Shown here: piece after piece, positions 16,623-25,346 of the stretch
Layout of the letters: each line of letters begins with the position of its first letter
Numbering within the stretch: position 1 is the stretch's first letter
Assembly: GCA_026396065.1 (NCBI GenBank)
Contig: JAPLXO010000001.1
Span: 1 to 44,137 of the forward strand
Direction of reading: 5' to 3'
Source: Candidatus Nomurabacteria bacterium
GTDB lineage: Bacteria > Patescibacteriota > Minisyncoccia > Phycocordibacterales > UBA9973
DNA length: 44,137 nucleotides
Made by a program: the position numbers and the translations under genes
The notes under the pieces: model-generated
What the model was told of the DNA's origin: nothing
The model's input: only the letters and a program-made list of their open reading frames with translations
The model's database searches: none

Positions 16623-17654
16623 TTAATTATTAATTTTTAAACCTGTTTTAATTACATGCTCGACCAATGTATGTGTATACCCCATTTCGTTATCATACCA
16701 ACCCATAACTTTTACGAGATTTCCACCTACGACACGAGTAAGGTCAAGCTGGGCAATAGATGCATGTGATTCTCCTAAAATATCTGATGACACAAGGGCT
16801 TCTTCTGTAACTGAAAAAATTCTGCTCCATTTTGGATCCATCGCTGCTTTTTTCAAAATATCATTTACTTCTTGTGCAGTAGTTGGTTTTTTAGAAATAA
16901 AAGTAATATCCACAATACTTCCTGCTGGTACTGGAACACGCATTGAAATACCATCAAAAAGATTTGTTAATTCTGGAAATGCTTTTGTCACAGCAATCGC
17001 GGCTCCCGTAGAAGCTGGTACAATGTTTTGTGCAGCAGCACGACCTTCACGGAAATCTTTTTTGTTTGGACCATCAACGATACTTTGTGAAGCAGTATAT
17101 CCATGTACAGTGTTCAAAACTGCTTTTTCGATACCGAGTACCTCGTGAAGAATTGCAATAAGTGGACTTGCTGCATTTGTAGTACAAGATGCATTTGAAG
17201 TCACAGCACAAGTTCCGAATTTATCTTCATTTACGCCGAGCAAAATAGTTTCTCCTTGAACACTTCCGTCGCCTTCCTTGGCTGGAGCAGAGATAACTAC
17301 TTTTTTCGCACCGGCTTTCACGTGAGCATTCGCTTTATCAAAAGTTACAAAGAGACCTGTTGATTCTACAACTACATCCACAGCCATCGCACCCCAAGGC
17401 AAGTTTGCTGGATCTTTTTCTGCGAGAACTTTTACTACTTTTCCATCGATAACGAGTTCTTGACCATTTGCTTTTACATCATGATTCCAAGTTCTGTATA
17501 CTGTGTCGTGTTTCAAAAGGTATGCGAGATTTGCAACATCTCCCAAGTCATTTACTGCTACTATTTCGATCTCTGGTCTCTCCCATGCAATCTTTAAAAA
17601 AGCTCTACCTATTCTCCCAAAACCGTTTATTCCTACTTTAATTGTATTTGCCAT
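16623..17654 (-). CDS. gapA: Glyceraldehyde-3-phosphate dehydrogenase, type I
   Basis: 343 residues. NAD-binding GINGFGRIGR at the N-terminus, catalytic Cys in SNASCTTNAASP (about 155-166), catalytic His in VLNTVHGYTASQ, and the C-terminal WYDNEMGYTHTLVEH. It links the triose phosphates from the pentose-phosphate shunt to lower glycolysis. First gene of the operon; leader of about 28 nt, no SD. Confidence 0.97.
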   Translation of the reverse strand: MANTIKVGINGFGRIGRAFLKIAWERPEIEIVAVNDLGDVANLAYLLKHDTVYRTWNHDVKANGQELVIDGKVVKVLAEKDPANLPWGAMAVDVVVESTGLFVTFDKANAHVKAGAKKVVISAPAKEGDGSVQGETILLGVNEDKFGTCAVTSNASCTTNAASPLIAILHEVLGIEKAVLNTVHGYTASQSIVDGPNKKDFREGRAAAQNIVPASTGAAIAVTKAFPELTNLFDGISMRVPVPAGSIVDITFISKKPTTAQEVNDILKKAAMDPKWSRIFSVTEEALVSSDILGESHASIAQLDLTRVVGGNLVKVMGWYDNEMGYTHTLVEHVIKTGLKINN

Positions 17655-17689
17655 AAATATGATTATTCTTTATAAATTTTAATAATTCT

Positions 17690-17718
17690 ATTATATCAAA
17701 TTTATGCTAAAATGAAAA
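17690..17718 (-). promoter_or_regulatory. Promoter of the gapA operon
   Basis: Minus strand TTTTCA, 17 nt, TATAAT. Its -35 touches the divergent rsmE -10, so the two promoters occupy the same about 30 bp and may exclude one another. Confidence 0.45.
17705..17713 (+). promoter_or_regulatory. Extended -10 promoter of rsmE, leaderless
   Basis: TG-C-TAAAAT, ending 7 nt before the ATG at 17721. The track's upstream ATG (17712) lies inside this -10, so 17721 is the likelier start. Confidence 0.5.
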
Positions 17719-17720
17719 AT

Positions 17721-18416
17721 ATGAAAATCCATAGATTTATAGACAATTTTGACTTGAGTGGAAATGAAATTGAAATCACTGGCGAAATTGCGCATCAGAT
17801 GGCGAAGGTATTGAAACTTGAAATTGGCGAACAAGTGGAACTTTGTGATGGAAAAGGCACGAATGCACAAGGTAAAATTAAAACACTCAGTAAAAATTCA
17901 ACAATAGTTGAAATAGAAAAAATTTCAAAAGAACCCCACGCACAAAAAAGTGTCTCACTTTTTTGTGCAGTATTGAAAAAAGAAAACTTTGAGCTTGTAG
18001 TTCAAAAAGCAACAGAGTGCGGAGTAGACAAGATAATCCCTATCATCACCACTCGTACAATAAAAATGGGACTAAATATGGAGCGCTTACAAAAAATAGC
18101 TCGTGAAGCCTGTGAACAATCCCAACGAAGTATTTTGCCGGAAGTTCTAGAACCAATGAGTTTTGAAGAAAGTTTCGAAATAGCAAAGCTAAACAACATA
18201 AATATTATATTCGACGCTTCCGGTGAAGATTTGTTAGAAAAAATAACTAATAATAAAAACTCTTCAGGAATTTGGATCGGTCCTGAAGGTGGATGGACAC
18301 CTGAAGAAATAAAAAAAACCGAGGAAAATAATTTTAAAAAATTATCTCTCGGCAAAAATATTCTACGAGCTGAAACAGCTGCAATCATCGCAACATACTT
18401 AATTTCACAAAAATAA
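17721..18416 (+). CDS. rsmE: 16S rRNA m3U1498 methyltransferase RsmE
   Basis: 231 residues from MKIHRFI. An N-terminal PUA-like domain (HQMAKVLKLEIGEQVELCDGKG) is followed by the SPOUT methyltransferase knot. KATECGVDKIIPIITTRT and IWIGPEGGWTPEEI...LSLGKNILRAETAAI are the SAM-binding knot motifs. Acts on U1498 in helix 44 of 16S rRNA, close to the decoding site. Divergent from gapA. Confidence 0.93.
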   Translation: MKIHRFIDNFDLSGNEIEITGEIAHQMAKVLKLEIGEQVELCDGKGTNAQGKIKTLSKNSTIVEIEKISKEPHAQKSVSLFCAVLKKENFELVVQKATECGVDKIIPIITTRTIKMGLNMERLQKIAREACEQSQRSILPEVLEPMSFEESFEIAKLNNINIIFDASGEDLLEKITNNKNSSGIWIGPEGGWTPEEIKKTEENNFKKLSLGKNILRAETAAIIATYLISQK

Positions 18417-18421
18417 AAAAC

Positions 18422-18459
18422 AAAAACGTTAAAAGAAAATCAATTCTTTTAACGTTTTT
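18422..18459. terminator. Bidirectional terminator between rsmE and the beta-rich protein gene
   Basis: 14-bp perfect stem AAAAACGTTAAAAG/CTTTTAACGTTTTT with a 10-nt loop; A and T runs make it work both ways. Confidence 0.8.
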
Positions 18460-18485
18460 AAATGTACGTATCTATCTTATCTAAT

Positions 18486-19166
18486 CTAATCTTTTTTATT
18501 TTGATTGATAAGAAATGTTAAGCTTGCTCTGCCTAACACAGTCATACCATCACTGGCAAAACCTTGGGCAGCAGATCCTAAATACAGATATGTTGCTGAG
18601 ACGGATATTATCGCTTTACCAGCAATATTATATCCACCATCAAGGGTGAGGCTTCCAACAAAACAGGTTTTTAAAACCCTTTCTTGGTTAGCTTTTGTCT
18701 GCTCTGTAAAAGCAGCACCTAAACCGATAGAAACTCCTCCACAAATACCTCCCGTTTTTTTTCCAGCGTAAACACCAAAATTTCCTGTTAATAATGACGT
18801 ATTGTAAAACGTCTTTTTGTAATAGCTATACCCAGGGTGGGTAGAGTCTACTGCGGAAACAGTAACAAGTGATGAATCTGTTGTAGCGGGACTAAACGGA
18901 ACACCAATCATCATTTCTATCCCAAGTGAAAGTGGAGGTTTTGCTGGTCTCCAACCAAACTGTAGATGTAAAGTGACATCATTTTTCTTCATCACTTCTT
19001 CTTTGTTCGCATTTAGTGCTTTTCCAATACCTGCAATTACAAAAAATTTATTTTTTCCTTCAGAATCTGATGCTGATGCTTCTTCATCCTCTTGTGCCAT
19101 AAGCCCTGGCGCGGTTGTTAGGAGTAGAATTGTAGCTAGTCCAAACATTGTAAAACTTTTTTTCAT
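18486..19166 (-). CDS. Secreted beta-strand-rich protein, outer-membrane-protein-like
   Basis: 226 residues. Signal peptide MKKSFTMFGLATILLLTTAPGLMAQ, an acidic linker, then alternating strands with Gly/aromatic pattern (FFVIAGIGKALN, VTLHLQFGWRP, LSLGIEMMIGVPF, NFGVYAGKKTGGICGGVSIGLGAAF, VLGRASLTFLI). This reads like a small Bacteroidetes-style beta-barrel or beta-sandwich. That would be odd for an organism expected to lack an outer membrane. No family named with confidence. G+C in a sampled stretch (about 43%) is above most neighbours. Confidence 0.55.
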   Translation of the reverse strand: MKKSFTMFGLATILLLTTAPGLMAQEDEEASASDSEGKNKFFVIAGIGKALNANKEEVMKKNDVTLHLQFGWRPAKPPLSLGIEMMIGVPFSPATTDSSLVTVSAVDSTHPGYSYYKKTFYNTSLLTGNFGVYAGKKTGGICGGVSIGLGAAFTEQTKANQERVLKTCFVGSLTLDGGYNIAGKAIISVSATYLYLGSAAQGFASDGMTVLGRASLTFLINQNKKD

Positions 19167-19314
19167 TTTTCTTTTTTTATTTGTTGATTACTACTTTTTT
19201 ATTGTTATACCTTTCCAAAGGTCAAAAAACCGCTAGAAAGGTATAACAACTCAACAAAATCTATTTTCAAAGAGAACTTACTACTTATATTACATGTTTA
19301 AAATAAAAAGTCAA
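19167..19314 (-). promoter_or_regulatory. Promoter and stem-loop leader of the beta-rich protein gene
   Basis: Minus strand TTGACT, 16 nt, TAATAT (19287-19314). The leader holds a perfect 14-bp stem TTGTTATACCTTTC/GAAAGGTATAACAA (19202-19215 with 19236-19249). Its 20-nt loop contains U6. A smaller alternative hairpin ACCTTT-CC-AAAGGT (19209-19222) would compete with it. No U tract follows, so it is not a terminator. Confidence 0.6.
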
Positions 19315-19371
19315 CTCTTTTCAATATAGAAATCTGTGTCATTTATATGAGTCGAAAAACTATAAATATGC

Positions 19372-19377
19372 TATTAT
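19372..19377 (+). promoter_or_regulatory. -10 element of dnaE, nearly leaderless
   Basis: TATTAT ending 11 nt before the ATG at 19389; no good -35 seen. Nothing else in the 75 nt upstream. Confidence 0.35.
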
Positions 19378-19388
19378 AAAAATACAAA

Positions 19389-22300
19389 ATGGCTTCAAAA
19401 TTCATACATCTGCATACGCATTCGCACTATTCCCTATTAGATGGACTTTCAAAAGTCGAAGACATGGTGCGCATTGCAAAAGAGCATGATATGCCTGCAA
19501 TGGCTATTACTGATCACGGCAATATGTATGGTGCGATAGAATTTTATAAAGAATGTAAAAAAATAGGTATAAAACCAATCATTGGCTGTGAAGTTTATGT
19601 AGCTGAAAGAAAATTAACTGACAAGGAAGCTGGTATAGACAACAAACGCTATCACCTCATTCTCCTCGCAAAAAATCTAAAAGGTTATAAAAATTTAATG
19701 CGTATAGTAAGTATCGCAAACCTCGAAGGATATTATTACAAACCTCGTGTAGATGAAGAATTATTAAAAAAATATAGCGAAGGACTTATTGCTCTTTCAG
19801 GATGTATGGGCGGAAAACTTTCTCGTGCAATTCTCGCAGAAAATATTGAAAAAGCTGAAGCAATAATAAAAGAACATCAAGATATTTTCGGTAAAGAAAA
19901 TTATTTTATAGAAATACAAAGTCATCCACACATAGAAAAAGACAAAGAGTTACGAGATAAGCTTATTCTGCTAGCCAAAAAATTTGATATTCCTGTCGTG
20001 GCCACACAAGATTCACATTATCCTTGTAAGGATGATCATAAAGCTCACCACACGCTACTTCAAGTAAACACAGGAACAGATGGAAAAGATTCTAGTAAAT
20101 TTGAATTTTCTGATGATGATTTTTCTTTAATTGATGAAAAAACTGCAAAAGAATATTTCAAGGATGCACCTGGATCTGTAGAAAATACATCTTTAGTAGC
20201 TGATATGTGCGAAGATTACGAAATCGAACTCGGCAAAGCGTACTTCCCAGAATTCAAAATCGAAGGTGATCGTGATCCAAACGAAGTTTTAAAAGAACTC
20301 GCTTATGCCGGTTTTCCTTTTAGGAAATTACAAGAAAAAAATAAATATTATCTAGAAAGACTTGAATATGAGCTCGGCATTATTAAACAAAAAGGTTATG
20401 CTACATATTTCCTAGTTGTGGGTGATCTTTTACGTTTTGCTCGTGAAAATAATATTCTCACAAACATTCGAGGGTCGGTCGCTGGATCACTCACGACTTA
20501 CCTTTTAGGTATTACAAATGTAGACCCATTAGTTTACAAACTTCCTTTTGAAAGATTTTTGAATCCTGAACGTCCTTCGCTTCCTGATATCGATATGGAC
20601 TTTGCAGATAATAGACGTGATCAAATGATAGCCTACACAAAACAAAAATATGGGGCAGATCGCGTGGCACAAATCGGAACATTTGGTACTATGATGGCGA
20701 AAGGTTCTGTGCGTGATGTAGCTCGCGCTCTCGGACATGAATACAATGTTGGTGATAGAATTTCTACGATGATTCCAATGGGATCTCAAGGTTTCCCAAT
20801 GACTATTGAACATGCAATGGAAATCGTTCCTGAACTTCGCAAAGCTTATAAGACAGAACCTATCACAAAAGAAATTATTGACCTCGCAAAGAAAATGGAA
20901 GGTTGTGTGCGCCACGTTTCTGTGCACGCGGCCGGTATCGTGATTGCTCCAAAACCACTTTATGAATTTACTCCTATTCAATACGATCCAAAAGATGGAA
21001 ATAATATCATTACTCAATACGACATGTATCAGATTGAGGACGTCGGTCTTCCAAAATTCGACTTCCTCGGTATTAGAAATTTATCAATTCTAGCTGATGC
21101 TGTAAAAATTGTAAAAAAAGTTCATAACATTGATGTAGATATTGAAAATGTAGATATTGCTGATAAAAAAACTTTTGAAATGCTTGCGCGAGGAGAAACA
21201 ATGGGACTCTTTCAATTAAACGGAGGCGGAATGACTGCTTATTTAAAGCAATTAAAACCTACGACTATTCATGATATCAATGCCATGGTCGCCCTTTACC
21301 GTCCAGGACCTATTCAATTTATTCCACTTTATATCGAACGTAAACACAACAATCGCTTGGTAAAATATTTAGATCCCGCCCTCGAACCGATTTTAAAACA
21401 AACTTATGGTGTGCTCGTTTATCAAGACGATTTGCTTTTGATTTCGATTCATATCGCTGGATATTCTTGGGGAGAAGCCGATAAATTCCGAAAAGCTGTC
21501 GGTAAAAAAATTCCAGAAGAAATGGAAAAACAAAAAGAGCATTTCATCACTGGCTGTGTAGAACACAGTAAATGGCCATTACAAAAAGCACAAGAATTGT
21601 GGCATCAAATCGAGCCTTTCGCGGCTTATGGATTCAACAAAGCTCACTCTGCCTCTTATGGACGTGTGGCTTATCAGACTGCTTACATGAAAGCGAACTT
21701 CCCTGTCGAATACATGTGTGCGATTCTCACAGCTGAATCTGGCGACGTGGAAAAAATTGCAGAAATTACTCATGAGTGTGAGCAAATGAAAATAAAAGTT
21801 CTCCCACCAAATATAAACGAAAGTTATAAAGGATTTACTTGTATCGACGACCACACAATTCGCTTTGGACTTTATACTATCAAAAATTTTGGTTCTGATA
21901 TCGGTGACGCGATTATTGAAGAAAGAAAAAAGAATGGCAAATTTAAAAACATTACTGATTTCCTAGACCGTGTGAAGCATAAAAATGTAAATAAGAAATC
22001 TATGGAGGCGCTCATTAAAACTGGAGCAATGGATGAATTTGCTGAGCGTGGAACTTTGCTTTTCAATTTAGAAAATATGCTCGAATACAATAAAGAAAGT
22101 GGGAAACAATCTGCTGACCAAGTATCACTCTTTGGTGGAATGTCAGTAGAATCTTTGCCGACTTTCAAACTCAAACCTGCCGAAGATGTAGCACCTGCGA
22201 CAAAACTGATCTGGGAAAAAGAATTACTTGGACTTTATATTTCAGGTCATCCGCTCGACAGACTACGTGAAAAATTGGAAAAAAGAGAAATAAATATTAA

Positions 22301-22571
22301 AAAAATAAAAGAAGAACTTACAAATGGCTATCCGATAAAAATAGCCGGTATTGTTGAAACTGTACGAAATGTAACTACTAAAACAAATCATCCAATGGCA
22401 TTCATAAGAATTGCAGATCTTACTGGATCTATAGAAGCAGTAGTCTTTCCAAAACTTTATAAAGAAGTTTCTGAGCTTATAGTAGCTGAAAAATGCATCG
22501 CCCTTTCTGGTAAAGTATCAATACGTAATGATGAAAAAACAATAGCAATTGAAGCAATAAAAGAAATATAG
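19389..22571 (+). CDS. dnaE: DNA polymerase III alpha subunit
   Basis: 1060 residues, about 100 shorter than E. coli DnaE. The PHP domain starts HLHTHSHYSLLDG with metal-type histidines retained. The palm holds the catalytic PDIDMDFADNRRD (about 396-408). Fingers and beta-binding regions continue with VYQDDLLLISIHIAGYSWGEADKFRKAVGKK. The C-terminal OB-fold (PIKIAGIVETVRNV..MAFIRIADLTGSIEAVVFP) is present, while the tau-binding tail appears reduced. Single gene unit with its own promoter and terminator. Confidence 0.97.
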   Translation: MASKFIHLHTHSHYSLLDGLSKVEDMVRIAKEHDMPAMAITDHGNMYGAIEFYKECKKIGIKPIIGCEVYVAERKLTDKEAGIDNKRYHLILLAKNLKGYKNLMRIVSIANLEGYYYKPRVDEELLKKYSEGLIALSGCMGGKLSRAILAENIEKAEAIIKEHQDIFGKENYFIEIQSHPHIEKDKELRDKLILLAKKFDIPVVATQDSHYPCKDDHKAHHTLLQVNTGTDGKDSSKFEFSDDDFSLIDEKTAKEYFKDAPGSVENTSLVADMCEDYEIELGKAYFPEFKIEGDRDPNEVLKELAYAGFPFRKLQEKNKYYLERLEYELGIIKQKGYATYFLVVGDLLRFARENNILTNIRGSVAGSLTTYLLGITNVDPLVYKLPFERFLNPERPSLPDIDMDFADNRRDQMIAYTKQKYGADRVAQIGTFGTMMAKGSVRDVARALGHEYNVGDRISTMIPMGSQGFPMTIEHAMEIVPELRKAYKTEPITKEIIDLAKKMEGCVRHVSVHAAGIVIAPKPLYEFTPIQYDPKDGNNIITQYDMYQIEDVGLPKFDFLGIRNLSILADAVKIVKKVHNIDVDIENVDIADKKTFEMLARGETMGLFQLNGGGMTAYLKQLKPTTIHDINAMVALYRPGPIQFIPLYIERKHNNRLVKYLDPALEPILKQTYGVLVYQDDLLLISIHIAGYSWGEADKFRKAVGKKIPEEMEKQKEHFITGCVEHSKWPLQKAQELWHQIEPFAAYGFNKAHSASYGRVAYQTAYMKANFPVEYMCAILTAESGDVEKIAEITHECEQMKIKVLPPNINESYKGFTCIDDHTIRFGLYTIKNFGSDIGDAIIEERKKNGKFKNITDFLDRVKHKNVNKKSMEALIKTGAMDEFAERGTLLFNLENMLEYNKESGKQSADQVSLFGGMSVESLPTFKLKPAEDVAPATKLIWEKELLGLYISGHPLDRLREKLEKREINIKKIKEELTNGYPIKIAGIVETVRNVTTKTNHPMAFIRIADLTGSIEAVVFPKLYKEVSELIVAEKCIALSGKVSIRNDEKTIAIEAIKEI

Positions 22572-22576
22572 AAATA

Positions 22577-22612
22577 AAAAAACTCACTGCATTTCTGCAG
22601 AGAGTTTTTGTT
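22577..22612 (+). terminator. Terminator of dnaE
   Basis: ACTC-A-CTGCA pairs with TGCAG-A-GAGT around a 4-nt loop, followed by a T run. Confidence 0.75.
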
Positions 22613-22640
22613 TTTAAATAAATTTAAATTACATTTGAAT

Positions 22641-23057
22641 TTATTTGTAAAATAAATCTTTTGATACAACAATTTCTTCATCTTCATCCCAATGACTATG
22701 GGTAAGATACTTCGTTGTCTCACCTGAGTTATCTTCAGGTACAACTATCGCAGCTTCGATAGACACATACTTAGGCCTTGCAGTAATAGTGCAACTTTCC
22801 TGATCTTCTTTAAATGAAATTTCTAAAGGAAAGCCAAACTTTTCGCAAAAAGACATTAAAAGATCTACGGCTTTTTCAGTTTCTTTGCTGAAGTTTTCTT
22901 TCTCCCCTTTTTTAGGGCATTTACAGATAACCGCTTTTGTAAAATCAGCGGTTTGGCATAATACGAAAAACAAAAGGGAGCTGTAACGCCCGCCCAAGTT
23001 TTGATGCAAGAATGATTCCAAATCTTGCAGTGATGTTAAAGGTTTTGATTCTTCCAT
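22641..23057 (-). CDS. Hypothetical protein
   Basis: 138 residues, soluble, acidic C-terminus (HWDEDEEIVVSKDLFYK); cysteines in FVLCQTADFTKAVICKCPKKG and SFCEKFG. Mixed alpha/beta pattern. No recognised family. It lies about 150 nt downstream of the asparaginase gene on the same strand, with a hairpin between them, and could be co-transcribed. Confidence 0.55.
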   Translation of the reverse strand: MEESKPLTSLQDLESFLHQNLGGRYSSLLFFVLCQTADFTKAVICKCPKKGEKENFSKETEKAVDLLMSFCEKFGFPLEISFKEDQESCTITARPKYVSIEAAIVVPEDNSGETTKYLTHSHWDEDEEIVVSKDLFYK

Positions 23058-23153
23058 TTTTTATGTACAGTTTAAATTGTTTAAAAATAATTTAATTATA
23101 TTGATACATTAACATATAAATCATTGAATTGCCAAAACAGACTTAAATAGTAA

Positions 23154-23183
23154 GAGCCACTTCTGAAAAAACAGAAGTGGCTC
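23154..23183 (-). promoter_or_regulatory. Perfect 12-bp stem-loop with U6 loop downstream of asparaginase
   Basis: GAGCCACTTCTG, six T in the minus strand, CAGAAGTGGCTC. The U run is in the loop rather than after the stem, so it is a poor terminator. It resembles the leader hairpins elsewhere in the window. May be an mRNA 3' stabiliser for the asparaginase or a leader element for the next gene. Confidence 0.5.
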
Positions 23184-23203
23184 CACTCAAATAATTCTTA
23201 CTC

Positions 23204-24262
23204 TTACTCTTTGTCTTCATCCTCATAACCCGGAAGCAGTTCTCCAATAATATTGGTAGTAATAAACTCTTTAATTTTAGCCGGATCGGTTGGATGCATC
23301 GCGATTGCCATACGAAACTTTACATCGCCCATGTCGGGGGTTAAGCTTGCAAGTCCGATACCACCGGCCTCCATAACTTTTTTCCCTAATTCATAACGTT
23401 CAAGATTTACCCTGCCATCTTCAAATGGTGATATGATACCCACATGAATACCAGCATCTGTTGCCAGTTTAATAGCATCAATCCAGGAATACTTCTTTTC
23501 TCCATCTTGCCAAGAAATATCTGAAATTTGTCCGGCTCCTTTACATTGTAGGATAACACCATTCAAACGTTTCTTTTCAACAATGTCAGCAAGTATCCAC
23601 GGTGGTGTATCAACTGACACGCGTATTGTAGCAACAAGGCGCTCAAACTTTTTGTCGAGACGAAGTCCTTGTACATACAAAACTGGGTCTTTGTAACGTA
23701 CACCATCCAATAACATAATGTGAGGATAAGTTTTTGCTACTGAATGCATACCGGGTGTGTGGAAAGCGATATAGTCGGATTCGTTCTTTTTTGCAAGCCG
23801 TGCACCTGAAAGCACATCAGAAATGCATAAATTATAAACTCCAACAATATTCTTGTTAACAAATGTTTTTACCATTCTCAAGGTATTTTCAATTTGCATT
23901 TTTACTTCAGAACCACCTTCCTCTTTGGTCATTTGTGCTCCAATAACAAAAAGTGGTTTTTGCAGTGACTGTTTAAACATCATTGCAAGAAATGAAGTTG
24001 TTTCCGCTAAACTGTCTGTTCCGTGAAAAATAATAAACGCATCATGGGTTAAATAATTTTCTTCAATAAGTTCTCCCACAAGAACTCTATCAGAGTGAGA
24101 AACGTTTGTTGAGTCTTGTCTTTTTGGAAAATCAAAAAGCTGTAACTCAACATTTTTTGGTACTACGATGCCTTCCATCAACTGTGAAGCTGACTTGGCT
24201 GGAACTAAAGGATTGCCAATCATTCCTAATGTTCCTCCTGTGTTTAAAATGTAAAATTTCAT
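23204..24262 (-). CDS. Type I/II L-asparaginase-family amidohydrolase
   Basis: 352 residues. Catalytic Thr in LNTGGTLGM at the N-terminus and the second signature IIFHGTDSLAETTSFLAMM (about 96-114, HGTD); the Lys of the second triad is probably in ARLAKKNESDY. No signal peptide, so cytoplasmic. Converts asparagine to aspartate and ammonia, or acts as a GatD-like amidohydrolase; no GatE partner is nearby. Driven by a consensus promoter and a stem-loop leader. Confidence 0.85.
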   Translation of the reverse strand: MKFYILNTGGTLGMIGNPLVPAKSASQLMEGIVVPKNVELQLFDFPKRQDSTNVSHSDRVLVGELIEENYLTHDAFIIFHGTDSLAETTSFLAMMFKQSLQKPLFVIGAQMTKEEGGSEVKMQIENTLRMVKTFVNKNIVGVYNLCISDVLSGARLAKKNESDYIAFHTPGMHSVAKTYPHIMLLDGVRYKDPVLYVQGLRLDKKFERLVATIRVSVDTPPWILADIVEKKRLNGVILQCKGAGQISDISWQDGEKKYSWIDAIKLATDAGIHVGIISPFEDGRVNLERYELGKKVMEAGGIGLASLTPDMGDVKFRMAIAMHPTDPAKIKEFITTNIIGELLPGYEDEDKE

Positions 24263-24429
24263 ACGTTTTTTTGTTTTATAATTGTTTATACTGATTTATT
24301 TAGATTAGATTCACCGAACCTTCTTTACCACCAAAAAAGCAAAGAAGGTTCAACAAACCCCAATTAAAAAACATTTTTTCAAAAAACTTTTACTAACTAA
24401 ATTATAGCATATTTAAATACAGATGTCAA
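24263..24429 (-). promoter_or_regulatory. Consensus promoter and stem-loop leader of the asparaginase gene
   Basis: Minus strand TTGACA, 17 nt, TATAAT (24401-24429), with TGC before the -10: the best promoter in the window. The about 130-nt leader has an 11-bp perfect stem GAACCTTCTTT/AAAGAAGGTTC (24316-24326 with 24341-24351) and a loop with U6. Confidence 0.7.
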
Positions 24430-24431
24430 CT

Positions 24432-24461
24432 AAAAAACACCTCTTTTACAAGGTGTTTTTT
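24432..24461 (-). terminator. Terminator of the lysozyme-like gene
   Basis: AAAAAACACCT/AGGTGTTTTTT with an 8-nt loop, symmetrical. It overlaps the stop codon of the lysozyme-like gene and abuts the asparaginase -35. Confidence 0.75.
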
Positions 24462-25107
24462 ATACGACTGGGTCTTTGTTTATCATTGTTTTAGCTTGCC
24501 CATTTAAATTTGTTGTATCTAAAGTAGTGATATCTTCCGGACCTATTTGATCCATAACTTTCAAAACTTTTTCTGGATATGTCTTTATAACTGAGTTGTA
24601 CGTGCGAAGAATTTGTCTAGTAGTCTTTCCATCATAATAATGTGCTGTTTTAGGATTGTTACCTCCAAGACTCTCGGCAACTATTTGTATAGCCTTTTCT
24701 CGAGATTCAAAGTTAATATGACATGAACCATAGCCCAAGAAACTATTTGTTACTTTAACACAAGAATGTATACCCCCTGTCGATTCAATTACAGAGATAC
24801 CTGGAATAAGACGCCAGTCAATATCTTCATCATGTGCGGCTTGCGCCATCACTTGGCCTAGACCATATAGTGGCATATCATTTTTCTTATAGTATGCATC
24901 AATAGCATCGCCTTGAGCTTTTATAAGTAGAGCTGTAGGGTCTATTGGTTCGTTAAGGGCCAATGAGACTAAAGCTGTAGTATTAAGTTTTTGGACTAAG
25001 ACACTTTGTGGTACATCTACCTTTGGAGTTAAACCTGTGGGAGTAACTGCAGTCATAGGTAAGAGAACCAAACCGAAAGCAAAGCGTATTAGATTATTTT
25101 TTTTCAT
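24460..25107 (-). CDS. Lysozyme/transglycosylase-like exported protein
   Basis: About 215 residues using the ATG at 25107 (MKKNNLIRFAFGLVLLPMTAVTP); the track's start at 25146 adds 13 residues before the obvious signal peptide. Core AAHDEDIDWRLIPGISVIESTGG (about 105-127) matches the lysozyme-like fold with a catalytic Glu in IES. GYGSCHINFES and YYDGKTTRQILRTYNSV give the rest of the domain. Probably cuts or remodels peptidoglycan outside the membrane. Sits next to the mur block. Confidence 0.7.
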   Translation of the reverse strand: MKKNNLIRFAFGLVLLPMTAVTPTGLTPKVDVPQSVLVQKLNTTALVSLALNEPIDPTALLIKAQGDAIDAYYKKNDMPLYGLGQVMAQAAHDEDIDWRLIPGISVIESTGGIHSCVKVTNSFLGYGSCHINFESREKAIQIVAESLGGNNPKTAHYYDGKTTRQILRTYNSVIKTYPEKVLKVMDQIGPEDITTLDTTNLNGQAKTMINKDPVV

Positions 25108-25223
25108 ATAAAAGCGGTTTTGCTCCGCCAACACCGTATCAATCAAAAAGTCCTTATCAATTAGGCTTTCACCTTATATCAAGGACATATGTATATACTA
25201 GCATATTCATATTTAAAAGTCAA
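25108..25223 (-). promoter_or_regulatory. Promoter and leader of the lysozyme-like gene
   Basis: Minus strand TTGACT, 17 nt, TAGTAT with TGC before it (25195-25223). The leader begins almost at once with a GTCCTT/AAGGAC stem (25150-25155 with 25181-25186). Confidence 0.55.
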
Positions 25224-25268
25224 TAGTTAAACAACGATTTTTGGGTATGTCAAACTTAAAATACGTTG

Positions 25269-25312
25269 AAAAATAAGGGTATTTTGTCTATATCTGTTTG
25301 ACAAAATACCCT
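25269..25312 (-). terminator. Terminator of the mur operon
   Basis: 13-bp perfect stem (GGGTATTTTGTC/GACAAAATACCC plus one A-T pair), followed on the minus strand by TTATTTTTC, just after murC. Confidence 0.75.
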
Positions 25313-25346
25313 AAAATATGGGTAATATTGAAGTGTGGATAACAAT

